A DNA stretch of 64,000 bases, taken from positions 124,001-188,000 of the forward strand of contig CATVXH010000002.1 in assembly GCA_958347955.1 (NCBI GenBank), in the 5' to 3' direction. The stretch comes from an uncultured Sutterella sp. Its GTDB lineage: Bacteria; Pseudomonadota; Gammaproteobacteria; Burkholderiales; Burkholderiaceae_F. The notes beneath the pieces were generated by a model. That model made no database searches. It saw only the letters and a list, made by a program, of their open reading frames with translations, and had not been told where the DNA came from. Position numbers and translations under genes: made by a program. Shown one piece after another: positions 9,701 to 17,194 of this stretch. Position 1 is the first letter of the stretch. Each line of letters opens with the position of its first letter.

Positions 9701-9940
9701 GCGATTGCCACAGGGCCAGGTGCCGCGGCCAGACAATCCATGGGCACGGGCGTTCTGGGAGGAATGCTTGCGGCCACGTTCATTGCCATCATCTTTGTGC
9801 CTGTGTATTTCACCTGGTTTGTGTCCAAAAAACCGGTGCGTCGTGAAGAGGATGATGATGAGGCCGCCTCGCCGTTTTTAAGTCATCCGGAAAAAGAGGA
9901 CGAAAAACCGCAGCAGACCAAGACTGAAGGCAACCAATAA
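6752..9940 (+). CDS. RND multidrug efflux transporter, HAE1 family (AcrB/MexB type)
   Basis: Inner-membrane proton-driven trimeric pump exporting hydrophobic compounds. At 1062 residues it matches the HAE1 family. It begins with an amphipathic start and FCIRRPIFASVMS. TM4 carries the proton-relay pair D410-D411 (AIGIVVDDAIVVLENVE). Two large periplasmic domains follow TM1 and TM7, with duplicated halves. The GLSAKNAILIVEFA segment near TM10 carries the conserved Lys. A GGAG ribosome-binding site precedes the ATG. The C-terminus is acidic and charged (about residues 1025-1062). No TolC/OprM-type gene follows, so the outer-membrane partner must be encoded elsewhere. Confidence 0.95.
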   Translation: MLSQFCIRRPIFASVMSILIVLAGLVCMRVLPLSQYPDISPPSVSISTSYEGADAQTLARTIAAPIEDQLSGIEGLQYYTTSLRSNGDVRISCTFEVGIDPNDAMLEINNRVRTAERRLPEQVRQNGVTVRKRSEETLLMMALTSPDGSMTPTQMADYATLNIVDDLKRIPGVGDVSIFGNVQGAMRIWLNPDKMALLGVTVQDVENAVDIQNQQYAAGRVGAAPTVPDQQLFYTVTTEGQLLTAEEFGNITIRSDGPDGIIRMKDIARVEVGKRSYDSYNLLNSSPAITVAVYLQTGANAMSTTELVKERVAELAQHYPKGRITHTITDDTTIFVSASLNEVGKTLFEAGILVLLVVYLFLQSWRATLIPMIAVPVSLIGTMVGLWLFDFSLNTLTLFAMTLAIGIVVDDAIVVLENVERIMVAEGVSARTAAKRAMKEVAGALVAIVLVLSAVFVPVAFLGGMAGELYRQFAVTITISVAISGFVALTLTPALCAILLKPRTKDPAKFFQRFNLGLGQLTKLFQRMVGLALHHRVASGVILLAVIAACWQMVQITPTSFVPREDQGVVRLSLSLPEGASQSRTERVSDELQKKMAQIEGVESVLTLTGFDTVANDTRQNAATFVLKLKLWDDRKNTANDIVKILTQMAEEITEGRATASTPAPIRGLGSSGGFSGYLQSRESDDPLQLQEVADNFIAELQRSPLLTGLRHTGMAQSPMLAVKVDEAKAMSLGVSVSDIYDTLAAFMGSTYINDFTRNGKINRVIMQADAPYRMKPEDLGRSWVRNDAGEMIPMSTLVTWERTSGAETMSRMNGYLAARFMGEAVQGVSSGEAIAEVERIGDEILPEGYAIGWVAQAFQEKRLGASASTAFIFGIIVVFLILAAQYERWSLPIAVVLAVPFAALGALLATYCRGLSNDIYFQIGLLVLVGLSAKNAILIVEFAAQKLEQGKSVFDAALEAASLRLRPILMTSLAFVLGVVPLAIATGPGAAARQSMGTGVLGGMLAATFIAIIFVPVYFTWFVSKKPVRREEDDDEAASPFLSHPEKEDEKPQQTKTEGNQ

Positions 9941-10021
9941 TTGCAGGATCATCCTTTGCAGTTATTAGGTAGAAAAGTCGTTTTTCGAGAGAAGTTTTCT
10001 AAGCTTTGAACTGCTTAAAAA

Positions 10022-10099
10022 ATAGGCTAAAAATAAAAATCTCCGATTTGATAGGCTAAAAATAGACAAGAACTAGCCGTCAGAGAGGAGATTTTTATT
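10022..10099. repeat. Nested inverted repeat with internal direct repeat
   Basis: The 13-base arms AATAAAAATCTCC (10032-10044) and GGAGATTTTTATT (10087-10099) are exact reverse complements. Inside, GGCTA (10054-10058) and TAGCC (10074-10078) can form a second short stem. The 14-mer ATAGGCTAAAAATA occurs twice, 29 bases apart. It lies 80 bases after the pump stop codon. It could act as a long-loop terminator or be an end of a mobile-element remnant; no transposase is present. Confidence 0.5.
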
Positions 10100-10497
10100 A
10101 GATTTGTTCTTTTTGACTTTCGTTGAGTGGCAAGACGAGCATTCTTTAATATGCACGCGGTCATTAACAGTCCTGAAGATATACGCACTCTCAAAGTTAT
10201 TTAACAGTGATTAAGTCATTGGGAACCACTTCAGATTTGATGTGTTTTGTTTTACTAAATCATAAATTACGATATACCAATCAGAGATCTTACCTTGTTG
10301 TACAAAAAGAGGATCGGGTCGGAGGCTAAAGATTAGTTCCTTAGGGATTGTGAATTCGTTTGTGTAAATTCCTTTTAGAGATATTTGGTGATTCTGTCAC
10401 AAGCTCTTTTCGACTAAAAACAGGTTGCTTTTCAAGTGATGATGGCGCAACAAGTAGACCGCGCACTTGCTGAGTTTGCGCGACAACGAGCCAATAG

Positions 10498-10524
10498 TTA
10501 ACAACAGCCGTCGGTTGTTGTTAA
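10498..10524 (+). repeat. 12-bp hairpin downstream of the toxin-antitoxin operon
   Basis: The arms TTAACAACAGCC and GGTTGTTGTTAA pair across a GTC loop, with one position that is a G-U wobble only in plus-strand RNA. A T-rich stretch follows a few bases later on the plus strand. It sits 44 bases from the convergent antitoxin stop. Terminator or structured repeat; function not resolved. Confidence 0.4.
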
Positions 10525-10567
10525 AAGGCTTTTATTTTTGACAAACAGCTTCCCTAACAGTTTTTTT

Positions 10568-10777
10568 CTATGACCAAGTTGTTTTGGGTTTCAATTTTTT
10601 AGATACGCAATCACTTAGATATGAGTTAATCAACGTTTGATAAGGAATGTTTAACTCAAGTGACAGTTTTTTAAAGTACTCGATATTCGCTTTATCCAGG
10701 CGAATTGTAATTAATCCCTTAGTTTTATCCGTGTAGGGGTTTTTAACAGCTTTTGAAAAATCGTATTCTTCACGCAT
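10568..10777 (-). CDS. brnA: BrnA-type antitoxin (ribbon-helix-helix)
   Basis: A 69-residue protein with the layout of BrnA/CopG antitoxins: a short N-terminal toxin-contact part followed by a ribbon-helix-helix region (GLITIRLDKANIEYFKKLS, then LNIPYQTLINSYLSDCVSKK). It would bind and neutralise the BrnT-like RNase and repress the operon. The start overlaps the end of the toxin gene by 8 bases, the usual toxin-first order for brnTA. Pair architecture supports the call more than the short sequence itself. Confidence 0.8.
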   Translation of the reverse strand: MREEYDFSKAVKNPYTDKTKGLITIRLDKANIEYFKKLSLELNIPYQTLINSYLSDCVSKKLKPKTTWS

Positions 10778-11060
10778 AGTTTTTCTCCTTGTAGGAATTT
10801 GTTTCTTTTTTCGTTGCCTTTCTCGCGGAAATTATTCGGATCGGCTTTCCTTCCTCTCGATAGCAGTGGCAAACAACCAACAACCGTAGGTCCCGGCTAA
10901 CTTCCATTAAAATGAACCTATCTTCATTTTCCGAATGGTCTGGATCATAAATAAACAGAGCATTCTCATCTTCGAAAACAGTCTGCGCTTCTTGAAAACT
11001 AACGCCATGTTTTAAGACGTTAATTTTGTTCTTATCTTCATCCCAAACAAAAGAAAGCAT
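10770..11060 (-). CDS. brnT: BrnT-type ribonuclease toxin
   Basis: A 96-residue protein carrying typical BrnT features: FVWDEDKNKINVLKHGVSF at the N-terminus, an acidic segment after FEDENALFIYDPDHSENEDRF, and the C-terminal IRIISARKATKKE motif. BrnT proteins are RelE-fold RNases that inhibit growth unless bound by BrnA. Gene order, size and overlap with the antitoxin all agree. The operon is short, AT-rich and bordered by non-coding sequence, consistent with horizontal arrival. The Arg/Ser catalytic region (IRIISARKA) appears intact, so the toxin may be functional. Confidence 0.87.
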   Translation of the reverse strand: MLSFVWDEDKNKINVLKHGVSFQEAQTVFEDENALFIYDPDHSENEDRFILMEVSRDLRLLVVCHCYREEGKPIRIISARKATKKETNSYKEKNYA

Positions 11061-11092
11061 TTTAATTCCTGTCTTATTTTGTATTTATATTG

Positions 11093-11109
11093 TACATATA
11101 AAATATGTA
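11093..11109. promoter_or_regulatory. Dyad upstream of brnT (candidate BrnA operator)
   Basis: TACATAT and ATATGTA are exact reverse complements separated by AAA, 32 bases before the brnT start codon. Type II antitoxins with ribbon-helix-helix folds usually bind such AT-rich dyads over their own promoter. Assignment is by position and symmetry. Confidence 0.5.
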
Positions 11110-11385
11110 TAAATAAAGAATTTGTAGAGTATGTCGCCAACGAGCGACATTGAGCCTGGTTTGTTTCAACGATTTTCTGACAAAAACTAAATTCCGTACT
11201 ATTTCAATTCCTTTTTGATTTTGCTCATTGAAAAATGCGGCTGCTCAGAGATAGCGACGGTGAAGGCCGATAATCGGTTAGCGGAACGTGGTTTGCTGTC
11301 TAATGTATTGTTTAAGGGCGGACAAAGGCGAAGTCACGCAACCGGTGGCAAAGTATGGAGGAGAGCATAAGGTCCTCTTCCACGA

Positions 11386-11420
11386 GCGACCGTCTCGGAC
11401 GAAAAATCCAAGACAGTCGC
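11386..11420 (-). terminator. Stem-loop immediately after the six-gene operon
   Basis: The arms GCGACCGTCTCGGA and TCCAAGACAGTCGC can pair over 14 positions. Two positions are C-A mismatches in plus-strand RNA but G-U wobbles in minus-strand RNA, so the structure is favoured in the transcript of the upstream minus-strand operon. It begins 13 bases after that operon's stop codon. No U-run follows, so it may be a processing or stability hairpin instead of a simple intrinsic terminator. Confidence 0.45.
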
Positions 11421-11433
11421 AGTCCGTGCATCT

Positions 11434-14313
11434 TTAAGGCTTGATTTCTTTCCAGGCGTTTTTATCAAACATGGAGCCTTGGACTTCGTAGAAATGTTCC
11501 AATCGGTACTCGTTACCGGTCAAACCGTCCGGAACAAAGGTGTGGCGGACTTCCTTATTGACACGGATAGGACCGCTGCCGTTGACGTCAGCGAAAATAA
11601 ATTTCATTGTGTCCACAATGCCCAGATGGTCGTCGGAAACTTTAAGCGCGGCTTTCGGATCGCCGTTTTTCGGTTTGATCAGCAAAAGCGAGCTCGGACG
11701 GCCGATCTTGCCCATGGCGCCCTCCACTTCACTGAGTTCAGGCACTACACCGGAGCTGTGATCGGAGACAACCACGATGGTGGTGTTGTCGAATATGACT
11801 TCTTCACGCATCCAGTCAAACCATCTGCCGAGCGTGGCAAGCGAGCAGACCTCGGCGGCCATTTGCCCCTCGGGGATGCCGTCGGCACGCGTGCCCGGGG
11901 TTTCATGGTCAAGGAGTCTGCAGGAACCCGGTTCCGTAAACCACGGATAGTGGCTCAATTCAGAGTCGATGAACTTAAAGGTGTTCTTCGTCGCTTTTGT
12001 GTTGGAGACTTCGGGTAAAAGCTCGAAAAGCGCCAGGTCACGGTAGAGGTTGTAGACAAGCGCCGCGGTGCTCTCACCCATTAAGCGTTCAATCCAGCGG
12101 CCGTCCTTGTAGATAAAGTTCTTTAAGCTCCAGGGCACAGAATTAAAGAGACTCACGGCAATCAAGAAGCTGTCGCTGTTGCCTTTGTCCACTTTGAGGT
12201 TATTCTGGGCCGTGTAGCGGCGCACGTAGCTGTCGCCGATGTTGCGGATCAAAAGCGGCCGGTGGTCGGTGTACTTGGAAAGGCGGTTTCGCTCAGTCCA
12301 ATTGCGTTCATAGAGCACCGCGTCATAGCTGCCGCCGAAACGGTTAAGCGTATCGGCAAAGCCGCGGTTGATCTTTTCAGCCAATGTGAGATCCGTTTCT
12401 TTGTTTAATTCCCACGGAGTGCATTTTTCACCGCAAACAATGGAGGGCAGGCTCGAGAGCGTGGAGGGGCCGGAAGCCAACGCCTCACGGTACCAGGTAA
12501 AGCCTTGGTACTGCTTTTGAAGAATCGGGTTTTCAGCCATGATGCGGTCAAGGTGGCGGCCCGCGAACGCGTCAAGCATCACCACGACCACATTGTGACC
12601 TTCTTTACTGAAGCCAAAGAGTCTGTCGTTGTAGTCAGGTAACTCGACCGACTGCTCATTTTCAGCGTCACGGGACCAGGCTTCCTGCGTGGCTTTAAGC
12701 ATCACGACTGCGTTAATAAGGCTACCTGCGATGCAGAGCACTAAAAGTGTTTTTATCCAGGCGACTTTCCCGGAGCGCACGAGCCAGATAAATGCCGCGG
12801 AGAAAAGAGCGATAACGCTGAAATCCACGAGTACGTTAACTGAGCGGAAGAGCGGATCAGTGTTGGCAATGATGAAAGCCTGGATCGTGCCGACATTTAA
12901 CGGTAAAAGGAACGCGTAAACCGTCATCAAAAGCGCGATGAAGGAGAACGTGTAGCCCGCGCAATCCGCGTAGCCCGTCAGCTCAAAAAGTTTGGTGACG
13001 CACCAGAAAATAACACCGGCGACAGCCACGCACAACAGCAGCGTGGCAAGCACCTCTTCGATTCGGGAAAAGCCTTCAGGCGCGGTGGTGTAGGCTTGGA
13101 TAGGCAGATAAAAGGCAAGTAAAAGCACGAGCCAAATCGCCGCCGGCGTGAGCAGCGCCGCGGGTTTAACCTGTTGGGAATAAAGCACCCGGCCTAAACC
13201 CACCTTAAAGTGCGTGATGACAAGCGATACGATTAAAAAGGCGGCGCCCGCCGACAAGGAGAAGTAATGGCGGTTCGACCCCAGGAAATTCCACTTGCCC
13301 CAGACTTTCAATTCGTAATAGATCAGCAAAAGCACCAAAATGAGCGCGATCGGGTGCTTCCAAAGCTTCACTCGCACCGACTCAAAGAGGGCGAGCGCGG
13401 CCAAGAGCAAAAACGCGTAGTCGGAAGCGTCGCTTAGTGTCATTTTGAGCGCGTCGCTCAAGAATGTGATTTGATTGCTGCTCAAAATGGCAAGAACCGC
13501 GGCGAGGATCCAGAGGTAAAAGAGATAGCCGTCTTTAAGCGTGGCCTTGCCTGAAGTGGGGCCTGACTTTTCGGCAAAAGCGAAAGCTCTCTTGCCGAGA
13601 TTGAGCAAAGCGCGTCCGAAGCCCTGCAATTTGCGGCTGAAATGACGCACGAGGTCGTAGACAATATTTTTTCCCAGCGAGAAGATGTTATTGAATGTCC
13701 AGTAAAGCACCAAGCCTGAGGCGGCGTTGTACAAAAGCACCAAAAAGAGCGCGGCCATGCCGTAGAGCTGGTATTTGTCGCGTTTTGAAAGGTTCTTTGT
13801 GTAAATGAGGGCGCTGGCGATATTGATGACAGTCATCAATATCGGCATGAAGTTAATGGCAAAGCCACCGATGACAAAAAGCTCATCAGGCTTGGACAGA
13901 TCGGGCAGCCCCAAAAAGGAGATTCCCTGCAGGGGTTCAAAGTGGCTCAAAAAGTGATAAGCCGCGAAGAAAAATGGAATCTGAAGGAAAAAGCCGATGC
14001 TCGAGCGCATGGTAAGAAGCGGCGAGTAGCCCGCCTGGCGGTGCATCGTCGTGATCATCGCGAAACGCTCTTGCCCCTTGTAGGAGCGCTTAATCATCGC
14101 TTCTTTAGCTTCAAAACTCTTGCGAATGGCCCGCTCTTCTTCCTGCCAGGCTTCGGCCTTCATGTAGATGGGCAAAATCACGAAGTTGACAATCAGACTC
14201 ATCACAATGATGGCCCAACCCCACTGGTGCGTGATGTCAAATCCCCAAAGGAGGGCCTTGTGCATCCAAAATTCAAGCGGGGCAATAAAGAGGGTATATA
14301 AAAAGTCGATCAT
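11434..14313 (-). CDS. YidC/Oxa1-like domain fused to a membrane sulfatase-fold phosphotransferase
   Basis: A 959-residue two-part protein. Residues 1-225 look like a YidC/Oxa1 insertase core without the large periplasmic P1 domain: WGWAIIVMSLIVNFVILPIY (TM1), a charged cytoplasmic hairpin (about 52-95), FFLQIPFFFAAYHFL (TM2) and a C-terminal TM with GLVLYWTFNNIFSLGKN. Residues 260-540 add many hydrophobic helices. Residues 570-930 form a periplasmic sulfatase/alkaline-phosphatase-superfamily domain like those of phosphoethanolamine and phosphoglycerol transferases: metal ligand D581 (VVVVMLDAF), probable nucleophile T618 in SGPSTLSSLPS, and VVVSDHSSG (D850-H851). It is last in a six-gene overlapping operon and overlaps the gene before it by 4 bases. 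Likely role: transferring a phospho-group to a surface molecule. The role of the YidC part is unknown. Confidence 0.85.
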   Translation of the reverse strand: MIDFLYTLFIAPLEFWMHKALLWGFDITHQWGWAIIVMSLIVNFVILPIYMKAEAWQEEERAIRKSFEAKEAMIKRSYKGQERFAMITTMHRQAGYSPLLTMRSSIGFFLQIPFFFAAYHFLSHFEPLQGISFLGLPDLSKPDELFVIGGFAINFMPILMTVINIASALIYTKNLSKRDKYQLYGMAALFLVLLYNAASGLVLYWTFNNIFSLGKNIVYDLVRHFSRKLQGFGRALLNLGKRAFAFAEKSGPTSGKATLKDGYLFYLWILAAVLAILSSNQITFLSDALKMTLSDASDYAFLLLAALALFESVRVKLWKHPIALILVLLLIYYELKVWGKWNFLGSNRHYFSLSAGAAFLIVSLVITHFKVGLGRVLYSQQVKPAALLTPAAIWLVLLLAFYLPIQAYTTAPEGFSRIEEVLATLLLCVAVAGVIFWCVTKLFELTGYADCAGYTFSFIALLMTVYAFLLPLNVGTIQAFIIANTDPLFRSVNVLVDFSVIALFSAAFIWLVRSGKVAWIKTLLVLCIAGSLINAVVMLKATQEAWSRDAENEQSVELPDYNDRLFGFSKEGHNVVVVMLDAFAGRHLDRIMAENPILQKQYQGFTWYREALASGPSTLSSLPSIVCGEKCTPWELNKETDLTLAEKINRGFADTLNRFGGSYDAVLYERNWTERNRLSKYTDHRPLLIRNIGDSYVRRYTAQNNLKVDKGNSDSFLIAVSLFNSVPWSLKNFIYKDGRWIERLMGESTAALVYNLYRDLALFELLPEVSNTKATKNTFKFIDSELSHYPWFTEPGSCRLLDHETPGTRADGIPEGQMAAEVCSLATLGRWFDWMREEVIFDNTTIVVVSDHSSGVVPELSEVEGAMGKIGRPSSLLLIKPKNGDPKAALKVSDDHLGIVDTMKFIFADVNGSGPIRVNKEVRHTFVPDGLTGNEYRLEHFYEVQGSMFDKNAWKEIKP

Positions 14314-15617
14314 TTGAGTTTGCCCTTCTGAGTGTGAACGGACTGGGCGAGTTCGATGAGCGCTTCGGCTATGGGCTCGCCCGCATGACCGAAGTTGACA
14401 ACGTTGGCACTGCGAATGGTCTCAATGCGACCGGCCATGTCTTCATGACGCGCCAAGAGTTCGGAAACCAAATCCGGGATAGTGTTTTCGTTGCCCGGCA
14501 ACACGCGCTTGCCGAGTGAGTCGAGCGCCTGCATTTCCCAGGCCTCATGCGGGATTTCCCAAGCTTCGAAACCATCCTTCATAGGACCGTTGCCCACGGA
14601 GATCACAGGACGCAGGAAAATAAAGGCGAAGTCAAAAATAACGCCGGAGACATCCGAGATCATCAGCTGGGCGCGGCTTAAACTCTTAAAGCCATCGGGA
14701 TTGCGGTCCCACTCGATGTTGTCGAAATCCTTTAATTCCTGAGCGAGTTTTTCCATCAGTTCCTTATCGGAAATAAAGCTTTGCGGGTGTGGGCGCAGTA
14801 TCACGCGGTAACCCGCCTGGGCCAAAAGCTTAGGAATCATGGATCCGGTGCGGGTCAACAGACCGTTCTTACCCCACGTAGGCGCAATCAAAATGGTATT
14901 GGGTTCGGGCTTTAAGTCGGCGGTCTTTCGCGCAAGCATGCCATCGAAATAAGGGCAGCCTAACAAAGGCAAGTCTTTGGGCTTGGTGTGACGAAGGGCC
15001 TCCAGGCAGCGAAGGCTTTTGGCTTGAGCGGGACCGGCGCAATAAAAGGCGTCGTAGTAGTCAAAGCTATAGAACTTGTAGGTGTGTATGTCGCCCGCGG
15101 CATGCACAATATGCACGTATTTTTTAACGCCCGCGGAGCGCCGGATTTGAAGCACATCCACGCCGGGTGTTGTGAGCGCGAAGACGTCGGCTTCAAGAAA
15201 ACCCAAGGCCGTGTAGGCGGTTTGACCCTTGCCGATGAATTTCGCATGAATAAATTGATCAAGACCGCTTTTGAACACGGGATCATTTTCATCACTGGTG
15301 AGATAAGTGGCTCGTACTTTTTTGCGGGCCAGTGCTTCAAGCACAGGTTTAAAAGTTGACCAGTAGGCGGCAGATTCCGCGTAAAAAACGATGGAATTAT
15401 TTTTCAGATCGTCTTTTTTGCCGCTTAATTTAAAAAACATGGAGCGGATCATGCTCGGCAGTTTTCGGATCAGGAAGTAAGCGCTGGAAGTCAGGCCAAT
15501 TAAAACCGACAGCAGCATGCTGCCTGTGCCGGGATCCAAATAGGCGTAAGCGTTTAGCGGGCAATAAAGTGTCAGCCCGATGGCGGCAATTTTGAGTACC
15601 TTGTCGATCAATTTCAT
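14310..15617 (-). CDS. CDP-glycerol glycerophosphotransferase-like protein
   Basis: A 435-residue protein in the Glyphos_transf family, whose known members (TagB/TagF) transfer glycerol phosphate from CDP-glycerol. After an N-terminal signal/TM part it has the YLDPGTGSMLLSVLIG membrane motif common in polysaccharide loci (residues 26-41). The catalytic part shows ILIAPTWGKNGLL, RVILRPHPQ and SDVSGVIFDFAF, matching the family's conserved His/Asp-Ser motifs. Gene overlaps by 4 bases with both the permease upstream and the YidC-sulfatase gene downstream. The donor could be CDP-glycerol or another CDP/CMP conjugate made by the first gene of the operon. Gram-negative members usually modify surface glycans. 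Confidence 0.85.
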   Translation of the reverse strand: MKLIDKVLKIAAIGLTLYCPLNAYAYLDPGTGSMLLSVLIGLTSSAYFLIRKLPSMIRSMFFKLSGKKDDLKNNSIVFYAESAAYWSTFKPVLEALARKKVRATYLTSDENDPVFKSGLDQFIHAKFIGKGQTAYTALGFLEADVFALTTPGVDVLQIRRSAGVKKYVHIVHAAGDIHTYKFYSFDYYDAFYCAGPAQAKSLRCLEALRHTKPKDLPLLGCPYFDGMLARKTADLKPEPNTILIAPTWGKNGLLTRTGSMIPKLLAQAGYRVILRPHPQSFISDKELMEKLAQELKDFDNIEWDRNPDGFKSLSRAQLMISDVSGVIFDFAFIFLRPVISVGNGPMKDGFEAWEIPHEAWEMQALDSLGKRVLPGNENTIPDLVSELLARHEDMAGRIETIRSANVVNFGHAGEPIAEALIELAQSVHTQKGKLK

Positions 15618-17194
15618 TTTTTAATTGCAAAAACTTTTAATGCGATGCATCTTACGGCCAGGGCCGAGAAAAAGATTAGTGTTGACATCGCGGCGCCTTC
15701 TGAAATAAAGCCGCTGTCAATCATTTGGATGGCCGCGACAGCCGCGGGCATCGTTTTCGGTGTGTACAAAAACACCACTGCGGAAATTGTGGTGAGCGCC
15801 GAGGCAAAGAGGTAACAGAACACTTCGCCGATGCCGCTGATGCTCATCGGTATAAGCACGCGCCCGATTGTTTTTAGTTTTGACACGCCCAAGCTTAGTC
15901 CCACCGTTTCAATGCGCCGGTCAATGGTGCTGAGCGTGTTGACCGCGCTCATATGCGAAACAGTGTAAAGATGCACAAGCGTGTTAAACACTAAAAGCGC
16001 CATGGCGCCTGCCGCACAGGCAAAGATCGGCACACCGGAAAAAGCCAGCGCGAATGCTAACCCCAGTACCGTTCCCGGAATGCACAAGGGGACGGTGGCT
16101 AGCGCCTCGTAGATTTTTTTCAGCGCCTGCGGCACACAATCGGAGCGAAGTTTAACGTAAGCGCCGATAAACGCAAAAACAGTGCCGCAAACCGCCACCC
16201 AGAAAGCGAGGATAAAGCTGTTAAACCAAGGCTCTATGCCGTACGTGGAATTTCTGAACCGATAATTTTCAAGCGTCAACTCTGGCACATAGGGCCAGAA
16301 GGTGACAAAAGAGCCGTAAATGACCACGGCGATGCTGGCAAGTTCAAAGAGCAAGAACGCCCAGGCTAAAATCGCTGAGGGCAAATTCCGCGCGAGAGGC
16401 TCCACCGGAAGCCCCGGGCCTTGGCTACTCTGGGTTTTAACGCGGCATCGGGTTGAAAAATAAAACGCGAGAACTGAGGGCAGTAAAAGCCATAGGCTCA
16501 GAAAGGCCGCCGCCGCGTAATCTTGGTTGCCGATTGCCTGGTTATAAATTTCAGTCGCAAGCATCGGGAAATTACCGCCTAAGAGTTTGGGGACGCCGAA
16601 GTCTGTGACGGTGAGGACAAAGGCGATTAAAAAGGCGTTGACTAAACCTAAGCGGCAATGGGGCAATATCACCGTTAAAAAGCACCGGACTTCGGAGGCT
16701 CCCAAAGATCTCGCGGCCTGTATAAGTCTGTAGTCAAGCCTTTGCAGGGTGAGGAGCATCTGAAGCGTGGTGTGGGGCAGTGTAAAAATCAGTGCGCCTA
16801 AAAAGATGCCCGTTGCGCCGTACAGTGGCGTTTGGATCAAAAGTCCGTTGTTGCCGATTAAATAAATCAAGCCGATCGCCGGCATCACCGACGGCGCAAA
16901 GAGCGCGGCGGGAAAAAGCGCCCGAGCCAAAATGGAAGCGGGGGCTTGGGTTTTGACAATGTGCCAAGCGACAGCGAAGCCAGCAAGAGTGGCGACAATT
17001 CCGACCGCCAATCCCATGATGAGCGTGTTGGTGAAAGCGCGAACGTTGTAGCCGGTCAAAAGGGAGGCGATGGACGAGGCGCCGAAGAGTTCGGCGCCGA
17101 GCCTAGCCGCCGGAAGGATGAGTCCCGTGGCTAAAAACAGGGTGAGAGCGGCGAGAATAAGTGTGGGCAGAGACTTTTTCAAAATTCGCTCCAA
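15614..17194 (-). CDS. ABC transporter permease, 2-aminoethylphosphonate type (fused double permease)
   Basis: A 526-residue inner-membrane protein made of two permease halves in tandem, each with about six helices and an EAA-like loop (ARSLGASEVRCFLTVILPHC near residue 165; VGLSLGVSKLKTIGRVLIPM near residue 430). This fused form is the one seen in the PhnU2-type 2-aminoethylphosphonate importers and in Fe3+ importers of the same superfamily; the neighbouring binding protein points to the phosphonate type. It overlaps the ATPase gene by 16 bases and the next gene by 4. Confidence 0.85.
   Translation of the reverse strand: MERILKKSLPTLILAALTLFLATGLILPAARLGAELFGASSIASLLTGYNVRAFTNTLIMGLAVGIVATLAGFAVAWHIVKTQAPASILARALFPAALFAPSVMPAIGLIYLIGNNGLLIQTPLYGATGIFLGALIFTLPHTTLQMLLTLQRLDYRLIQAARSLGASEVRCFLTVILPHCRLGLVNAFLIAFVLTVTDFGVPKLLGGNFPMLATEIYNQAIGNQDYAAAAFLSLWLLLPSVLAFYFSTRCRVKTQSSQGPGLPVEPLARNLPSAILAWAFLLFELASIAVVIYGSFVTFWPYVPELTLENYRFRNSTYGIEPWFNSFILAFWVAVCGTVFAFIGAYVKLRSDCVPQALKKIYEALATVPLCIPGTVLGLAFALAFSGVPIFACAAGAMALLVFNTLVHLYTVSHMSAVNTLSTIDRRIETVGLSLGVSKLKTIGRVLIPMSISGIGEVFCYLFASALTTISAVVFLYTPKTMPAAVAAIQMIDSGFISEGAAMSTLIFFSALAVRCIALKVFAIKK

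Larger units (their letters stand above)
9941..10567. other. 627-base gap with repeats but no convincing gene
   Basis: Between the efflux pump and the toxin-antitoxin pair I see no credible coding region. The gap holds a nested inverted repeat (10032-10099), a direct repeat (10022-10035 and 10051-10064) and a 12-bp hairpin (10498-10524). A short GC-richer open frame at about 10438-10500 encodes MMAQQVDRALAEFARQRANS and ends in TAA; it may be the tail of a lost gene. The rest is AT-rich and unassigned. Confidence 0.5.
11061..11433. other. 373-base gap upstream of brnT, downstream of the envelope operon
   Basis: The part nearest brnT is very AT-rich and holds a dyad that may be its operator. 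The remaining sequence is of moderate GC, has no plausible reading frame, and ends in a 14-bp stem-loop just after the six-gene operon. I see no RNA gene. Confidence 0.5.

Noticed and set aside
9941..10567. Insertion sequence between the efflux operon and brnTA
   Set aside because: Repeats are present but there is no transposase fragment and no flanking target duplication that I can see.
11434..14313. Canonical YidC insertase
   Set aside because: It lacks the large periplasmic P1 domain, carries a 700-residue extension with a transferase fold, and is not next to rnpA/mnmE.
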